A DNA stretch of 64,000 bases from CALDTK01 sp965213735. GTDB lineage: Bacteria; Bacteroidota; Bacteroidia; Chitinophagales; Saprospiraceae. The notes below the pieces were generated by a model that was given only the letters and a program-made list of their open reading frames with translations, did not search any database and was not told the origin of the DNA. Both the position numbers and the translations under genes were made by a program. The first letter of the stretch is position 1, and the number at the start of each line of letters is the position of its first letter. Below are positions 52,837-61,423 of the stretch, piece by piece. Where the stretch lies: assembly GCA_965213735.1 (NCBI GenBank), contig CBDCAB010000005.1:868001-932000 (forward strand), written 5' to 3'.

Positions 52837-54441
52837 CCCGAGCCGCACCCGTGCTACACTCTCTGGAGTGGGAGGTGAATCTTTGAGCTCGTAAATTGTT
52901 CCTTCAATACCTACATCCCCTTCCAGATACAGATTGGTTCGCTCATCATCAAAGAAATAACTGTCTGTGAGTACGGTAAAGCCATCATCTGCAAATACTT
53001 CAATACTGCTTCGGTCGATTAGTATGCGCAATATTTCTCCGCTTGCAAAAGACTTTCGTGGTGCAGTGTGACGGCTTGAATACTTTTCGCTAAAGCTTGC
53101 GCTATGCAGACCTGTTCGATCAATAAAATACTCTTCTTGCTGTGCATCGTATCCTACGCGAACGGTATCTCTATCTGCATCTGCTAACACTAATGTAAAT
53201 GCTGGCACTTTACCCTCAGGGGTGTTGAGGTTGATATCGAGTGTGCTGTTGGACCAATTCGCGGTTGATGACTGTAAATCTGTTGGAATTTTATCTGACA
53301 TACGGTTAAAGCTCAGGCGGGCGCCCCGGAAATTGTAGAGGTCGGGCACCAGCTGTTGCTTGAGCCGTGGGCCGAGAGGGGTTTCATGCAGCGTGAGCAC
53401 GCGCGGGCTGGTCATGGTGCCGCGCCACTGCTCCGTGGGCACCTTGGTGGCATAGTCTAAATTGCTCATCCAAGCGATGCCTAGAGCGCGGTTTTCTGGC
53501 GTAGGCGAGTTGTCAAACGTCCCGAAGGCGTAGCTGTCCGCTCCATAATCCAGCCAGTAAGCACCGCCGTTTTTTTCTGCACTAAATCGTGTACCATCGA
53601 AATCTCCAATGATATAACTCGTACCGCTACCTCCAGCTGGGGCGCCGTCTGGCACATTCAGAAAGAGCACATAGTTGAGGGTGCTGGTGAGGTAATCACG
53701 AAGCGGAATCATGCTGGGCCGCTCATACATGGCGCCAGTAGCCTCACCAAGTTTTAAGTTTCGACCATAGCTAGATTTAAATTCCCATAATTTTAAGTCG
53801 GGCGAGGCATAGAATCGTATTTCATTACCTGCTGCAAGCGTCAAGATCCATTGGCTGCTGGTGCTGTGCCAGAAGAGATCTGGGTCAACTAACTCTATAT
53901 CTTCCGATGCAGGTAGTGTGGGTATAGCAGCGGCTTTGGTCCAGGTATAGCCGCCGTCAGTGCTGTAGGCGAGGCTTAGGCTTGGGCGTGCAGCTTCTCG
54001 CTGAGTATAAAGTGCAATTAGTGCGCTTTCGCCAAAACCTGCAGTATTATTTTTATCGAGAATTACACTTCCGCTCAGAATGTCGCTTGTTTGGTCGGGC
54101 GCCAGCGCAAATGGCTGGTGCTGCCATTCAACCAGGTTTTGTGAAGTCGCATGGCCCCAGTGCAGCTTGTCGGGTTTGTTAGTTGCTGTATTCTGGAGGT
54201 AATAGAGGTGGTAATTATTGTCATTAAAGACGAGGCCACTTGGAGCGCCCATCCATCCCTTTTCGGGTGTGAGGTGGAGTTGCGGCCGGAGCTGTTCACG
54301 GTAGTAGTCGAGTGAGGTGTTGGTTTCGGCCTCGGCTGCTGGCGTGGCGTCGTCTTGCGGTGCTTGTGCTGAGCTGCAGGCGAGGATACTGCATAGCAAT
54401 ATGCAATAGCTCAGGATGGTCAGTTTTGGCGAAAGCAGCAT
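52828..54441 (-). CDS. GH32-fold lipoprotein lacking the catalytic nucleophile
   Basis: 537 residues. Lipoprotein signal with SILACSSAQ. The five-blade beta-propeller of GH32 (levanase/invertase) is visible: the usual WMNDPNG nucleophile motif is here W63-M64-G65-A66-P67-S68-G69, so the nucleophile Asp is Ala; the transition-state stabiliser is kept (LVDPDLFW, Asp187), as is a Glu acid/base candidate (AMYERPSM, Glu240). The C-terminal beta-sandwich is present (about 395-537, IDRSSIEVFADDGFTVLT). It is probably catalytically impaired and may serve as a fructan-binding lipoprotein or have a different chemistry. It lies 5 nt from the fructokinase-like gene, so it belongs to a fructan-use operon. 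Confidence 0.88.
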   Translation of the reverse strand: MLLSPKLTILSYCILLCSILACSSAQAPQDDATPAAEAETNTSLDYYREQLRPQLHLTPEKGWMGAPSGLVFNDNNYHLYYLQNTATNKPDKLHWGHATSQNLVEWQHQPFALAPDQTSDILSGSVILDKNNTAGFGESALIALYTQREAARPSLSLAYSTDGGYTWTKAAAIPTLPASEDIELVDPDLFWHSTSSQWILTLAAGNEIRFYASPDLKLWEFKSSYGRNLKLGEATGAMYERPSMIPLRDYLTSTLNYVLFLNVPDGAPAGGSGTSYIIGDFDGTRFSAEKNGGAYWLDYGADSYAFGTFDNSPTPENRALGIAWMSNLDYATKVPTEQWRGTMTSPRVLTLHETPLGPRLKQQLVPDLYNFRGARLSFNRMSDKIPTDLQSSTANWSNSTLDINLNTPEGKVPAFTLVLADADRDTVRVGYDAQQEEYFIDRTGLHSASFSEKYSSRHTAPRKSFASGEILRILIDRSSIEVFADDGFTVLTDSYFFDDERTNLYLEGDVGIEGTIYELKDSPPTPESVARVRLGLD

Positions 54442-54446
54442 AAGAC

Positions 54447-55286
54447 TTAAAGTATTGCTTCAGGTAGACCTCCTTGCAAAGTTGCCGCCAAAGCTCCTCG
54501 GGCGCAGGCTTCGGAGAGGCAGGTTTGTTCGGGCGCTCCGCGGAGTCGGTGGTGCAAGTATGCGGCGTAAAAGGCATCGCCACAGCCGACGGTATCGACC
54601 ACTGTTACTTCAGGAGCTGGCTGCATCAGCACTTTCCCGTCTCGATAGCTGCTTGCTCCGTGCTTGCCTTCGGTCACGATTAGGGTGTCGATAGTGTATG
54701 CTTTCGCCAAAACCTGGGGCGCCGCCGCAAGTTGGAGTAATTCGCATATTTTATATAATTCTTCTTGATTGAGCTTCACCACATGCGCATGCTGAAGTAG
54801 AAACTCGATACGGGGTCGGTCGAAATAAGGAGGGCGTAAACCCAGATCTACGGCCACGAGTGTTGTAGGCTCCAGCTTACTGACTGCCCATTTTGCGGTG
54901 GCGAAACTCGTATCGCTCCGGATGCCTAGCAGCCATATGGCGAGGCAGTTGGTCGTTTGCAAAGCTTCGGCTAGTTGACCACGATTAATGTCAAGTGCAT
55001 CCCAGGCCACTGGTTTGACGATATCGTAGGTTGCATCTCCGACAGCGTTTAGCCGCACCTTGACGCGCCCAGTAGGCAGCGGATTGCGCTGGATGAGCGA
55101 AGTGTCTATCCCCTGTGCGCTGGCTATGGCAATGAGTTCATCACCAGCACCATCACTGCCTACAGCGGAAACGAGTTGGACTCTACTTCCGAGGGCAGCA
55201 GCATGAGCGGCGGCGATGAGCGGTCCACCTCCCGGTTCTTTTCCAGCTGGCAGGTGGTCGAATAGTATTTCTCCGAAGGTGAGCAT
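54447..55286 (-). CDS. PfkB-family sugar kinase (fructokinase-like)
   Basis: 279 residues, cytoplasmic. Ribokinase/PfkB fold: GEILFDHLPAG and GGGPLIAAAHAAALGSRV at the N-terminus, VVKLNQEEL in the middle, and catalytic DTVGCGDAFYAAYL (Asp237 base) near the end. Short for the family (usually 300-320). The neighbouring GH32-fold gene suggests fructose as the substrate. It is the first gene of the two-gene unit. Confidence 0.9.
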   Translation of the reverse strand: MLTFGEILFDHLPAGKEPGGGPLIAAAHAAALGSRVQLVSAVGSDGAGDELIAIASAQGIDTSLIQRNPLPTGRVKVRLNAVGDATYDIVKPVAWDALDINRGQLAEALQTTNCLAIWLLGIRSDTSFATAKWAVSKLEPTTLVAVDLGLRPPYFDRPRIEFLLQHAHVVKLNQEELYKICELLQLAAAPQVLAKAYTIDTLIVTEGKHGASSYRDGKVLMQPAPEVTVVDTVGCGDAFYAAYLHHRLRGAPEQTCLSEACARGALAATLQGGLPEAIL

Positions 55287-55652
55287 GGGGGGGTTGGCCT
55301 GCGGCGCGGATGCCTGCGGCGCTTGGACCTGTTGAGCTTATGATTGGCAGCAGGTTTAGAATCTAGAAGCGCAATTTACCGGACAGCCATTGCTCCACTA
55401 AATATATAACATATTGCCTGCCTTTTCACTCACCAACATCGCTGCTGCTAATAGGTGCTGTAATATTGGGTTTGATGTCCGGCGATCTAAAAAAACTATA
55501 GAGGAATACACCCACCACGAGCAGCAGTAGCAGCGAGCTCAAAACTTTTCAGGGTGAGTGCTTGTGCTTCTGCGTGCAGGGTGTAGTATGCTGCGCTTAG
55601 TTGGTGTGCCTGCTCTACCCGTGTCGGCGGGCGAGGCGTTACCTTTCGCCCT
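55287..55652. other. Divergent intergenic region of 366 nt
   Basis: Separates the minus-strand fructokinase and the plus-strand kynA. It contains a possible short membrane-peptide frame on the minus strand (listed separately) and a near-match TACCTTTC at 55640-55647, five nt before the kynA ATG. No other gene. Confidence 0.4.
55426..55542 (-). CDS. Possible 38-residue membrane peptide
   Basis: Frame from a TTG at 55542 reads a hydrophobic segment LLLLLVVGVFLYSFF followed by a polar tail RSPDIKPNITAP, stopping at 55426. The amphipathic, single-helix layout looks like a small membrane protein, but the start codon is weak and no homologue can be named. Low confidence. Confidence 0.2.
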   Translation of the reverse strand: MSSLLLLLVVGVFLYSFFRSPDIKPNITAPISSSDVGE

Positions 55653-56606
55653 ATGGAAGTAACACCAGAAATTAAGGAAAAACTGGAAGCGCTGCAGCGC
55701 AAGTACGATGTGATGGGGCAGGATTATGTGGCCTACCTGGATGGGCTCATTCACACGGAGTACCTCAATTATTGGGACTACATCCACCTCGATACCTTGC
55801 TGAGTATACAGGTGCCGCGAACGCCGATTCCTGATGAGCGCATCTTCATCATCTACCACCAGATCACAGAGCTGTATTTCCAGCTGTGCATACAGGCTTT
55901 GCAGCAGGTGCAAACACAGGAGGTGTTGACGGTGGATTTTCTGAAGCGGCAAATACAGCGGGTCATCCGCTATTTTGAGCAACTGGTGAGCAGCTTCGAC
56001 ATCATGATTGAAGGGATGGATCGCGAGGAGTTTCTGCAGTTTCGCATGGCGCTGCTGCCTGCATCAGGCTTTCAGAGTGCTCAGTTTCGCATCATTGAAA
56101 TCATGAGTACCGATGGCTACAACCTCATTCATCACGAAGCCAGAAGTCAGTATACCCACCAGTCTGAACCGAGTAATTACTGGCACGAGCTTTACTGGAA
56201 ACGCGGCGGCCTCGAATTAGCTACGGGCAAAAAAACGCTCACGCTGCGCCGTTTTGAGAAGAAGTATGCCCGTGATTTGCAAGACCTCGCCGAGGAGAAT
56301 CGGGCGAGTAACATCAACAGACTTTACCGACCTTGGGCAGATGATCAGGAGTTGACAGATCTCCTGCGCCGGTTTGATGATCTTGCTACTGTACAGTGGC
56401 CGCTTGCCCATTTTAAATCTGCGGCGAGGTACCTCAATCGGGAATCCAAAGCGATAGAGGCAACTGGTGGCACCAATTGGCAGCAGTATTTGCCACCGCG
56501 CTTTAAGCGCATTACGTTTTTTCCAGATCTATGGACTGAGGAGGAGATGCAGAGTTGGGGAACGGTGAAGGGAGCGCAGGTTCCGCCGGGGAGTTGTCCG
56601 GTTTGA
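55653..56606 (+). CDS. kynA: Tryptophan 2,3-dioxygenase
   Basis: 317 residues. Conserved TDO segments: YWDYIHLDTLLSIQVP near residues 35-50, the DERIFIIYHQITELYFQLCI helix, SGFQSAQFRIIEI, and WPLAHFKSAARYLN toward the heme side. The enzyme is a heme dioxygenase that opens the tryptophan indole ring to N-formylkynurenine, the first step of the kynurenine route to NAD or degradation. No other kynurenine gene is adjacent. The length is usual for Bacteroidota TDO. Confidence 0.93.
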   Translation: MEVTPEIKEKLEALQRKYDVMGQDYVAYLDGLIHTEYLNYWDYIHLDTLLSIQVPRTPIPDERIFIIYHQITELYFQLCIQALQQVQTQEVLTVDFLKRQIQRVIRYFEQLVSSFDIMIEGMDREEFLQFRMALLPASGFQSAQFRIIEIMSTDGYNLIHHEARSQYTHQSEPSNYWHELYWKRGGLELATGKKTLTLRRFEKKYARDLQDLAEENRASNINRLYRPWADDQELTDLLRRFDDLATVQWPLAHFKSAARYLNRESKAIEATGGTNWQQYLPPRFKRITFFPDLWTEEEMQSWGTVKGAQVPPGSCPV

Positions 56607-56627
56607 GGGGTGGGGGAGGGTTTTTTT

Positions 56628-57045
56628 GCCTGCGGCGATTTTTGTGTTCTGGGGGCTGTTCTTAGGGGATGGTATCGCAAAGAGCGCAAAGGGAGGACGC
56701 AAGGTTCGCAAAGGGTGTTAGGGGCTGAGCACGTTCGACCGCTTCCGAGCGGTGTGCCTGATGAGCCTCATTCACGTGTGTATGTCCACACCATATAGTC
56801 GGGCAAGCAATCTAAGGCGGGTGGGCGACTACACTGGCCTGCGGTGATTTTCGTGTTCTGGGGGCTGTTCTTGGGGGGGATGGTATCGCAAAGGGAGGAC
56901 GCAAGGTTCGCAAAGGGTGTTAGGGGCTGGGCACGTTCGACCGCTTCCGAGCGATGTGCCTGATGAGCCTCATTCACGTGTGTATATCCACATTATATAG
57001 TCGGGCAAGCAATCTAAGGCGGGCGCGGCGACTACACTGGCCTGA
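56628..57045. repeat. Tandem duplication, about 206-nt unit
   Basis: Two copies start at 56628 and 56837, with a third partial at 57040 (spacing 209 and 203). Each contains TGTTCTTGGGG-type phrases also present in the 58.6 kb array, GGTTCGCAAAGGGTGTTAGG, a CCGCTTCCGAGCGG hairpin, and a tail TAGTCGGGCAAGCAATCTAA. No coding frame. It lies immediately upstream of the AAA-ATPase gene. Confidence 0.8.
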
Positions 57046-57084
57046 GCGTCATCCTCACCAGCTCACTATCCTATCTTCGTTGCC

Positions 57085-58605
57085 GTGAAGTACTCTATCG
57101 GCCATCAAGACTTCCGCAAAATTCGGGAAGAAGGCTTTAAGTACGTCGACAAGACAGAGCACATCTGCCGACTCATCGAGAATGGGGGCTATTTGTTTTT
57201 GTCTCGGCCAAGGAGGTTTGGCAAGTCACTGACGGTGTCGACTATGAACGAGCTGTACTCAGGCAGCGAGGAGCTATTTAAGGGACTGTGGGCGGGGGAG
57301 CACTGGAATTTTAAGGATAAGCAGAGGCCGGTAATTTGGCTCAAATTCTCGAGTATTGACTACGAGAACTTAGGCGTTACAGCTGCCTTACTGCATGAAC
57401 TGCACAGCATTATTGACAGACGAGGAATTAAGATGCCGCAGGGGCTCACCCTCAAGCTGGTATTTCGGGAATTGCTTTTTCAACTTGCTCAAAGTTCGCC
57501 TTCCGGAAAAGTAGTCCTACTGATCGACGAATACGACAAGCCTATCATTGATTACATCGATGACATTCCGAAGGCCGAAGCCAATCGCGATGCATTACGC
57601 GCCTTTTATGCTGTACTTAAAGATGCTGATCCATATCTAGAGTTGGTGTTTATTACCGGTGTATCTGCCTTCTCAAAAGTGTCGCTGTTCTCTGATTTAA
57701 ATAACCTCGATAATCTAACGCTAAGTCCGGAGGCCTATACGCTTGTTGGTATAACCCAACAGGAATTGGAGGATAACTTTGGCCCTCAGCTTGATGCAAG
57801 CGGGTATACTCGCGCGGAGGTACGCCGCTGGTATAACGGCTATGCCTGGGGGAGCCACGAGCGGGTATATAATCCTTGGTCGATCCTGAAGTTTTTGAAG
57901 AAGCGCGAACTCGACAACTACTGGGCAGAATCAGGAACACCCACCTTCGTCACCAAGCTCCTCACGCAACATGCAGATTACAATGTTGCCCCGACCACTG
58001 TCCGCAAGCTTGACCTCACCAGCTTCAATCTTGCGCAGCTAAATCCTGTAGCAATTCTTTTTCAGGCAGGCTACCTCACCGTTAAAGAAGTTATGCCTGC
58101 CACGGGCCAGTTACTGCTCGACTACCCCAATGAAGAAGTGCGCCAGACTTTCCTCTACGCTTTGCTGGGTGAGTATGGTTTTGGCAACAACGAACTTGCC
58201 AGCACGCGCATTAATCGCTTGTACAAAGCATTCTGCGCCCGCGACCTCGACACCATCATTGAGATCATCAACGTGAGTCTTGCCGCCGTGCCGCACCAAC
58301 TGTGGCAGCGGCAAAGCGAAGCGATGGTGCATGCGATCATCCACACCACCTTCACGGTGCTTGGTCTGTACACCCGCTCTGAAGTGTCTACGTCTCGCGG
58401 TCGGGCTGATATCGGGGTGGAGGTGCCCAAGTACGTTTACATCCTGGAGCTCAAGCTCGGAGGCACGGCAGCTGAGGCTATGGCGCAAATTGAAACCCGA
58501 GGTTTCGGAGATGCTTACACGAATGGTCAGCAGGAGGTGGTGAAGATTGGAATTGCCTTTGACGTCGAGGAGCGTTTGGTTGGGGATTGGATGGAGGGGG
58601 GTTAG
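57085..58605 (+). CDS. AAA-ATPase-like protein with C-terminal PD-(D/E)XK nuclease-like domain
   Basis: 506 residues, GTG start. N-terminal domain (pfam09820-type): YVDKTEHICRLIENGGYLFL, P-loop RPRRFGKS (41-48), Walker B VVLLIDEYDKPIID, and ITGVSAFSKVSLFSDLNNL. The C-terminal domain (pfam08011-like) carries GRADIGVEV and YILELKLGGT, the core of a PD-(D/E)XK fold. Such proteins are often multi-copy in Bacteroidota and may be DNA-processing or selfish elements; the biochemical role is unknown. Flanked on both sides by repeat arrays. Confidence 0.88.
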   Translation: MKYSIGHQDFRKIREEGFKYVDKTEHICRLIENGGYLFLSRPRRFGKSLTVSTMNELYSGSEELFKGLWAGEHWNFKDKQRPVIWLKFSSIDYENLGVTAALLHELHSIIDRRGIKMPQGLTLKLVFRELLFQLAQSSPSGKVVLLIDEYDKPIIDYIDDIPKAEANRDALRAFYAVLKDADPYLELVFITGVSAFSKVSLFSDLNNLDNLTLSPEAYTLVGITQQELEDNFGPQLDASGYTRAEVRRWYNGYAWGSHERVYNPWSILKFLKKRELDNYWAESGTPTFVTKLLTQHADYNVAPTTVRKLDLTSFNLAQLNPVAILFQAGYLTVKEVMPATGQLLLDYPNEEVRQTFLYALLGEYGFGNNELASTRINRLYKAFCARDLDTIIEIINVSLAAVPHQLWQRQSEAMVHAIIHTTFTVLGLYTRSEVSTSRGRADIGVEVPKYVYILELKLGGTAAEAMAQIETRGFGDAYTNGQQEVVKIGIAFDVEERLVGDWMEGG

Positions 58606-58619
58606 CCTGCGGCGTTTTT

Positions 58620-59470
58620 TTGCCTATGGCGTTTTTGCTGTTCTGGGGGCTGTTCTTGGGGGGATGGTATCGCAAGTTCGCTGCGCTCACCGCAACAGAA
58701 CGCAATGGGTCGCAAGGGCTGTTCTATGGGCTGTTCTTGGGGGGATGGTATCGCAAGTTCGCTGCGCTCACCGCTACGAAGAAATGGGGTGCAGGGGCCA
58801 CGCTTCTGAGTGCAATGGGTCGCAAGGGCTGTTCTGGGGGAATGGTAGCGCAAGTTCGCTGCGCTCACCGCAACAGAACGCAATGGGTCGCAAGGGCTGT
58901 TCTAGGGGGATGGTATCGCAAGTTCGCTGCGCTCACCGCAACAGAACGCAATGGGTCGCAAGGGCTGTTCTAGGGACTGTTCTGGGGGAATGGTATCGCA
59001 AGTTCGCTGCGCTCACCGCAACAGAACGCAATGGCTGTTCTGGGGGAATGGTATCGCAAGTTCGCTGCGCGATTCGCTACGAAGAAATGGGGTGCAGGGG
59101 CCCCGCTTGTGAGTGCGCAAGGATCGCAAGGGCTGTTCTAGGGGGATGGTATCGCAAGGTCGCTGCGCGATTGGCAATGGTGCGCAAGGATCGCAAGGGC
59201 TGTTCTGGGGGATGGTATCGCAAGGTCGCTGCGCGATTCGCAACAGAACGCAATGGGTCGCAAGGGCTGTTCTGGGGGAATGGTATCGCAAGTTCGCTAC
59301 GCTCACCGCTACGAAGAAATGGGGTGCAGGGGCCACGCTTCTGAGTGCAATGGGTCGCAAGGGCTGTTCTAGGGGAATGGTATCGCAAGTTCGCTGCGCT
59401 CACCGCAACAGAACGCAATGGGTCGCAAGGGCTGTTCTAGAGGGATGGTATCGCAAGGTCGCTGCGCTCA
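58620..59470. repeat. Array of 11 imperfect 58-98-nt repeats
   Basis: The core TGGTATCGCAAGTTCGCTGC (or AAGGTCGC) starts at 58665, 58746, 58843, 58911, 58991, 59049, 59147, 59213, 59281, 59378 and 59446. Spacings cluster near 68, with longer ones where an extra segment (GCTACGAAGAAATGGGG) is inserted. The repeated phrase GGGTCGCAAGGGCTGTTC recurs throughout. Long frames across it give repeating peptides and are artefacts. It directly follows the AAA-ATPase stop. Confidence 0.85.
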
Positions 59471-60156
59471 CCGGGAGAGAAAGATTGCTTTTCTCCCCAT
59501 TTAATACTTGCAAGTACTTAAATTATTGGCTTAGAAGCGAAGGTTTAGGTAGAGTGCACTTAACACATGCAGAGCGGGTATTGCCCCATGCCTTAATTTT
59601 GCCTCGGCGCTTGAAGGCAGGTAGTGACCCCTCCGTGCCCAAAGCATAGCGCCGCTGTGGGCCGCAGCATGAAACTGCCGTGACGCCTCTTACACGGCGA
59701 GACGCGGAGAGTTTGTACGGAGGAAGCATTGAGGAGCCAAGACTATTGAATGACTCGACCATTAGGATAGCACCTGCTGGAGTGTAGTGGCGATAATGTT
59801 TGCGCTATTACTCCCTGCATACAGATCAAAGCGCATAACTACATTGGGTGCTGGCTAGAGACGGTTGAGGAGCTCGAACTGGTGGTGAAAGCCGCGGGCG
59901 GTTAGGCTGGTTCCTTCACCTTACGCAGCCAGTTAGGTAATCGGAAGCGGGCGGGGCGCCCATACAATGACGAAAGCTCCTTCCAACCTTCTTCGAGCTC
60001 TCTACATCAACTCCCTTATGCTGTTCGCGCATCCGCCCCCCGTTTTGCCGAAAGGCGAAGCAACTTCATCGAAAAAATGTAGCCATTCATCGTAATACCT
60101 TCCTTAACCGACTTCCTTGCATTGCATAGTAGCAAATTTTACTTCATCTTTGCGAC
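59471..60156. other. Intergenic region with degraded repeat
   Basis: 59628-59785 is a degraded copy of the cruciform unit at 38171-38803 (CTCCGTGCCCAAAGCATAGC, ACACGGCGAGACGCGGAGAG). The remainder to 60156 contains the start region of the PadR gene and no other gene I can support; CATCTTTG at 60145-60152 is one mismatch from TAnnTTTG. Confidence 0.55.
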
Positions 60157-60501
60157 ATGAACCTCGAGAACACCAAAGCGCAACTTCGCAAAGGAGCACT
60201 CGAACTCGTTGTGCTAAGTATCATCCAAACAGAGCAGGAAGCCTACCCAACCGACATCATCACCAAGCTCAAAGAAGCCGAACTGATCGTGGTGGAAGGA
60301 ACACTCTACCCGCTGTTGAGTCGCCTCAAAAACGGCGGCTTGCTTGATTATACTTGGCGTGAGAGTTCGTCTGGACCCAATCGCAAGTACTACAGTCTCA
60401 CACCCGCGGGAGAGACTTTTCTCACCGAACTTCACACCAGTTGGCGCGCCCTTGTGGATGCCGTCGACGCCACCACCAAAACCCTCTCCTATCATGAATA
60501 A
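60157..60501 (+). CDS. PadR-family transcriptional regulator
   Basis: 114 residues. Winged helix: the opening AQLRKGALELVVLSIIQTEQ and TLYPLLSRLKNGGLLDY are classic PadR; the wing is NRKYYSLTPAGETFLTEL. PadR dimers repress operons, often for envelope stress or efflux. The last codons overlap the next gene (ATGAATAA, 8 nt), so it is co-translated with the PspC-domain protein and likely autoregulates this pair. The start sits 4 nt after a near TAnnTTTG motif. Confidence 0.92.
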   Translation: MNLENTKAQLRKGALELVVLSIIQTEQEAYPTDIITKLKEAELIVVEGTLYPLLSRLKNGGLLDYTWRESSSGPNRKYYSLTPAGETFLTELHTSWRALVDAVDATTKTLSYHE

Positions 60502-61237
60502 GGTCATTCAAGTCAACCTCGGCGGCATCGCCTTCACCTTCGATGATGATGCCTACGAACTGCTCGATGATTACCTGGACTCGCTCAACGGTTACTTCCG
60601 AGGTACGCCCGGATGTGAAGACATCATGCACGATATCGAAGCCAGACTGTCAGAACTGTTTACGCAAAACCTGAAAGGACGTAGCATTGTCACAGCCAGT
60701 GATGTGAACGCCGCGACCGCAACTCTCGGCAGCGTGAAGCAACTTTCTGGTGATGCCATCGATCCTGAACCCTCAGCCACTACTTCTAAAGACGATTCCA
60801 GGCACGGTCGCAACACCAAACACCGCTCGTACTCCCGCTATGGCAAAAAACTGATGCGTGATCCGGACGATAAGCGCGTGGGTGGAGTTTGCGCAGGGTT
60901 TGCTGCCTACTTTGGGATAGAAAATCCCGCCTGGATCAGGCTCGCCCTCATCATCTCACTGTTCCCGACAGGAGGGGCTAGCCTCGTCGCCTACATCGTG
61001 CTGTGGGCTGTACTGCCGCTTGCTTATACCGCAGGCGACAAGCTGGCCATGCGAGGCGAACCAGTCGATTTACAGAACATTGCCAATGAAGTTGAACGCG
61101 AAGCCAAAGCAATCGCTAATCGTCTACAAGACTGGGGAGACGACATCAATCGCCGCAGCAACAAGTGGTCGAAGCGGCCTCCCCGCAATAGCCGTGAGCA
61201 TCGCAAGCAACGTTGCCGCGAAGAGTTTATGGAGTAA
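60494..61237 (+). CDS. PspC-domain membrane protein
   Basis: 247 residues from the ATG at 60494, which overlaps the PadR stop; an upstream in-frame ATG at 60344 lies inside padR and is rejected. The N-terminal region (MNKVIQVNLGGIAFTFDDDA, residues 1-75) is the cytoplasmic domain typical of Bacteroidota PspC proteins; then LMRDPDDKRVGGVCAGFAAY and LVAYIVLWAVLPLAY form the PspC domain with a membrane segment near 150-180. The C-terminus is basic. PadR/PspC pairs are thought to sense envelope stress. A stem-loop follows. Confidence 0.9.
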   Translation: MNKVIQVNLGGIAFTFDDDAYELLDDYLDSLNGYFRGTPGCEDIMHDIEARLSELFTQNLKGRSIVTASDVNAATATLGSVKQLSGDAIDPEPSATTSKDDSRHGRNTKHRSYSRYGKKLMRDPDDKRVGGVCAGFAAYFGIENPAWIRLALIISLFPTGGASLVAYIVLWAVLPLAYTAGDKLAMRGEPVDLQNIANEVEREAKAIANRLQDWGDDINRRSNKWSKRPPRNSREHRKQRCREEFME

Positions 61238-61271
61238 ACAATCGCCTGCTCCATTAGCACCTAAATCCGTT

Positions 61272-61304
61272 ATCGCCTCGATCAAGTAATTTGGTCGGGG
61301 CGAT
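61272..61304 (+). terminator. Candidate stem-loop after the PspC gene
   Basis: ATCGCCTCGATCAA (61272-61285), loop GTAAT, TTGGTCGGGGCGAT (61291-61304): 14 bp with two G-U pairs. No T-run follows, so it is only a candidate terminator. Confidence 0.45.
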
Positions 61305-61423
61305 GCTGCTTCAGGAAACTTTGTCGTGTATCTACCTGCGCGCAAACTGGGATGCACAAACCAACCCCTGCGGACATTACCTTACCGGTACATGGCCTTC
61401 GCCACGCAACAAACAATTACTTT

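Noticed and set aside
58547..59344. 265-residue frame over the 58.6 kb array
   Set aside because: It encodes repeats of the same peptide in step with the DNA repeat, overlaps the end of the ATPase gene and has no domain.
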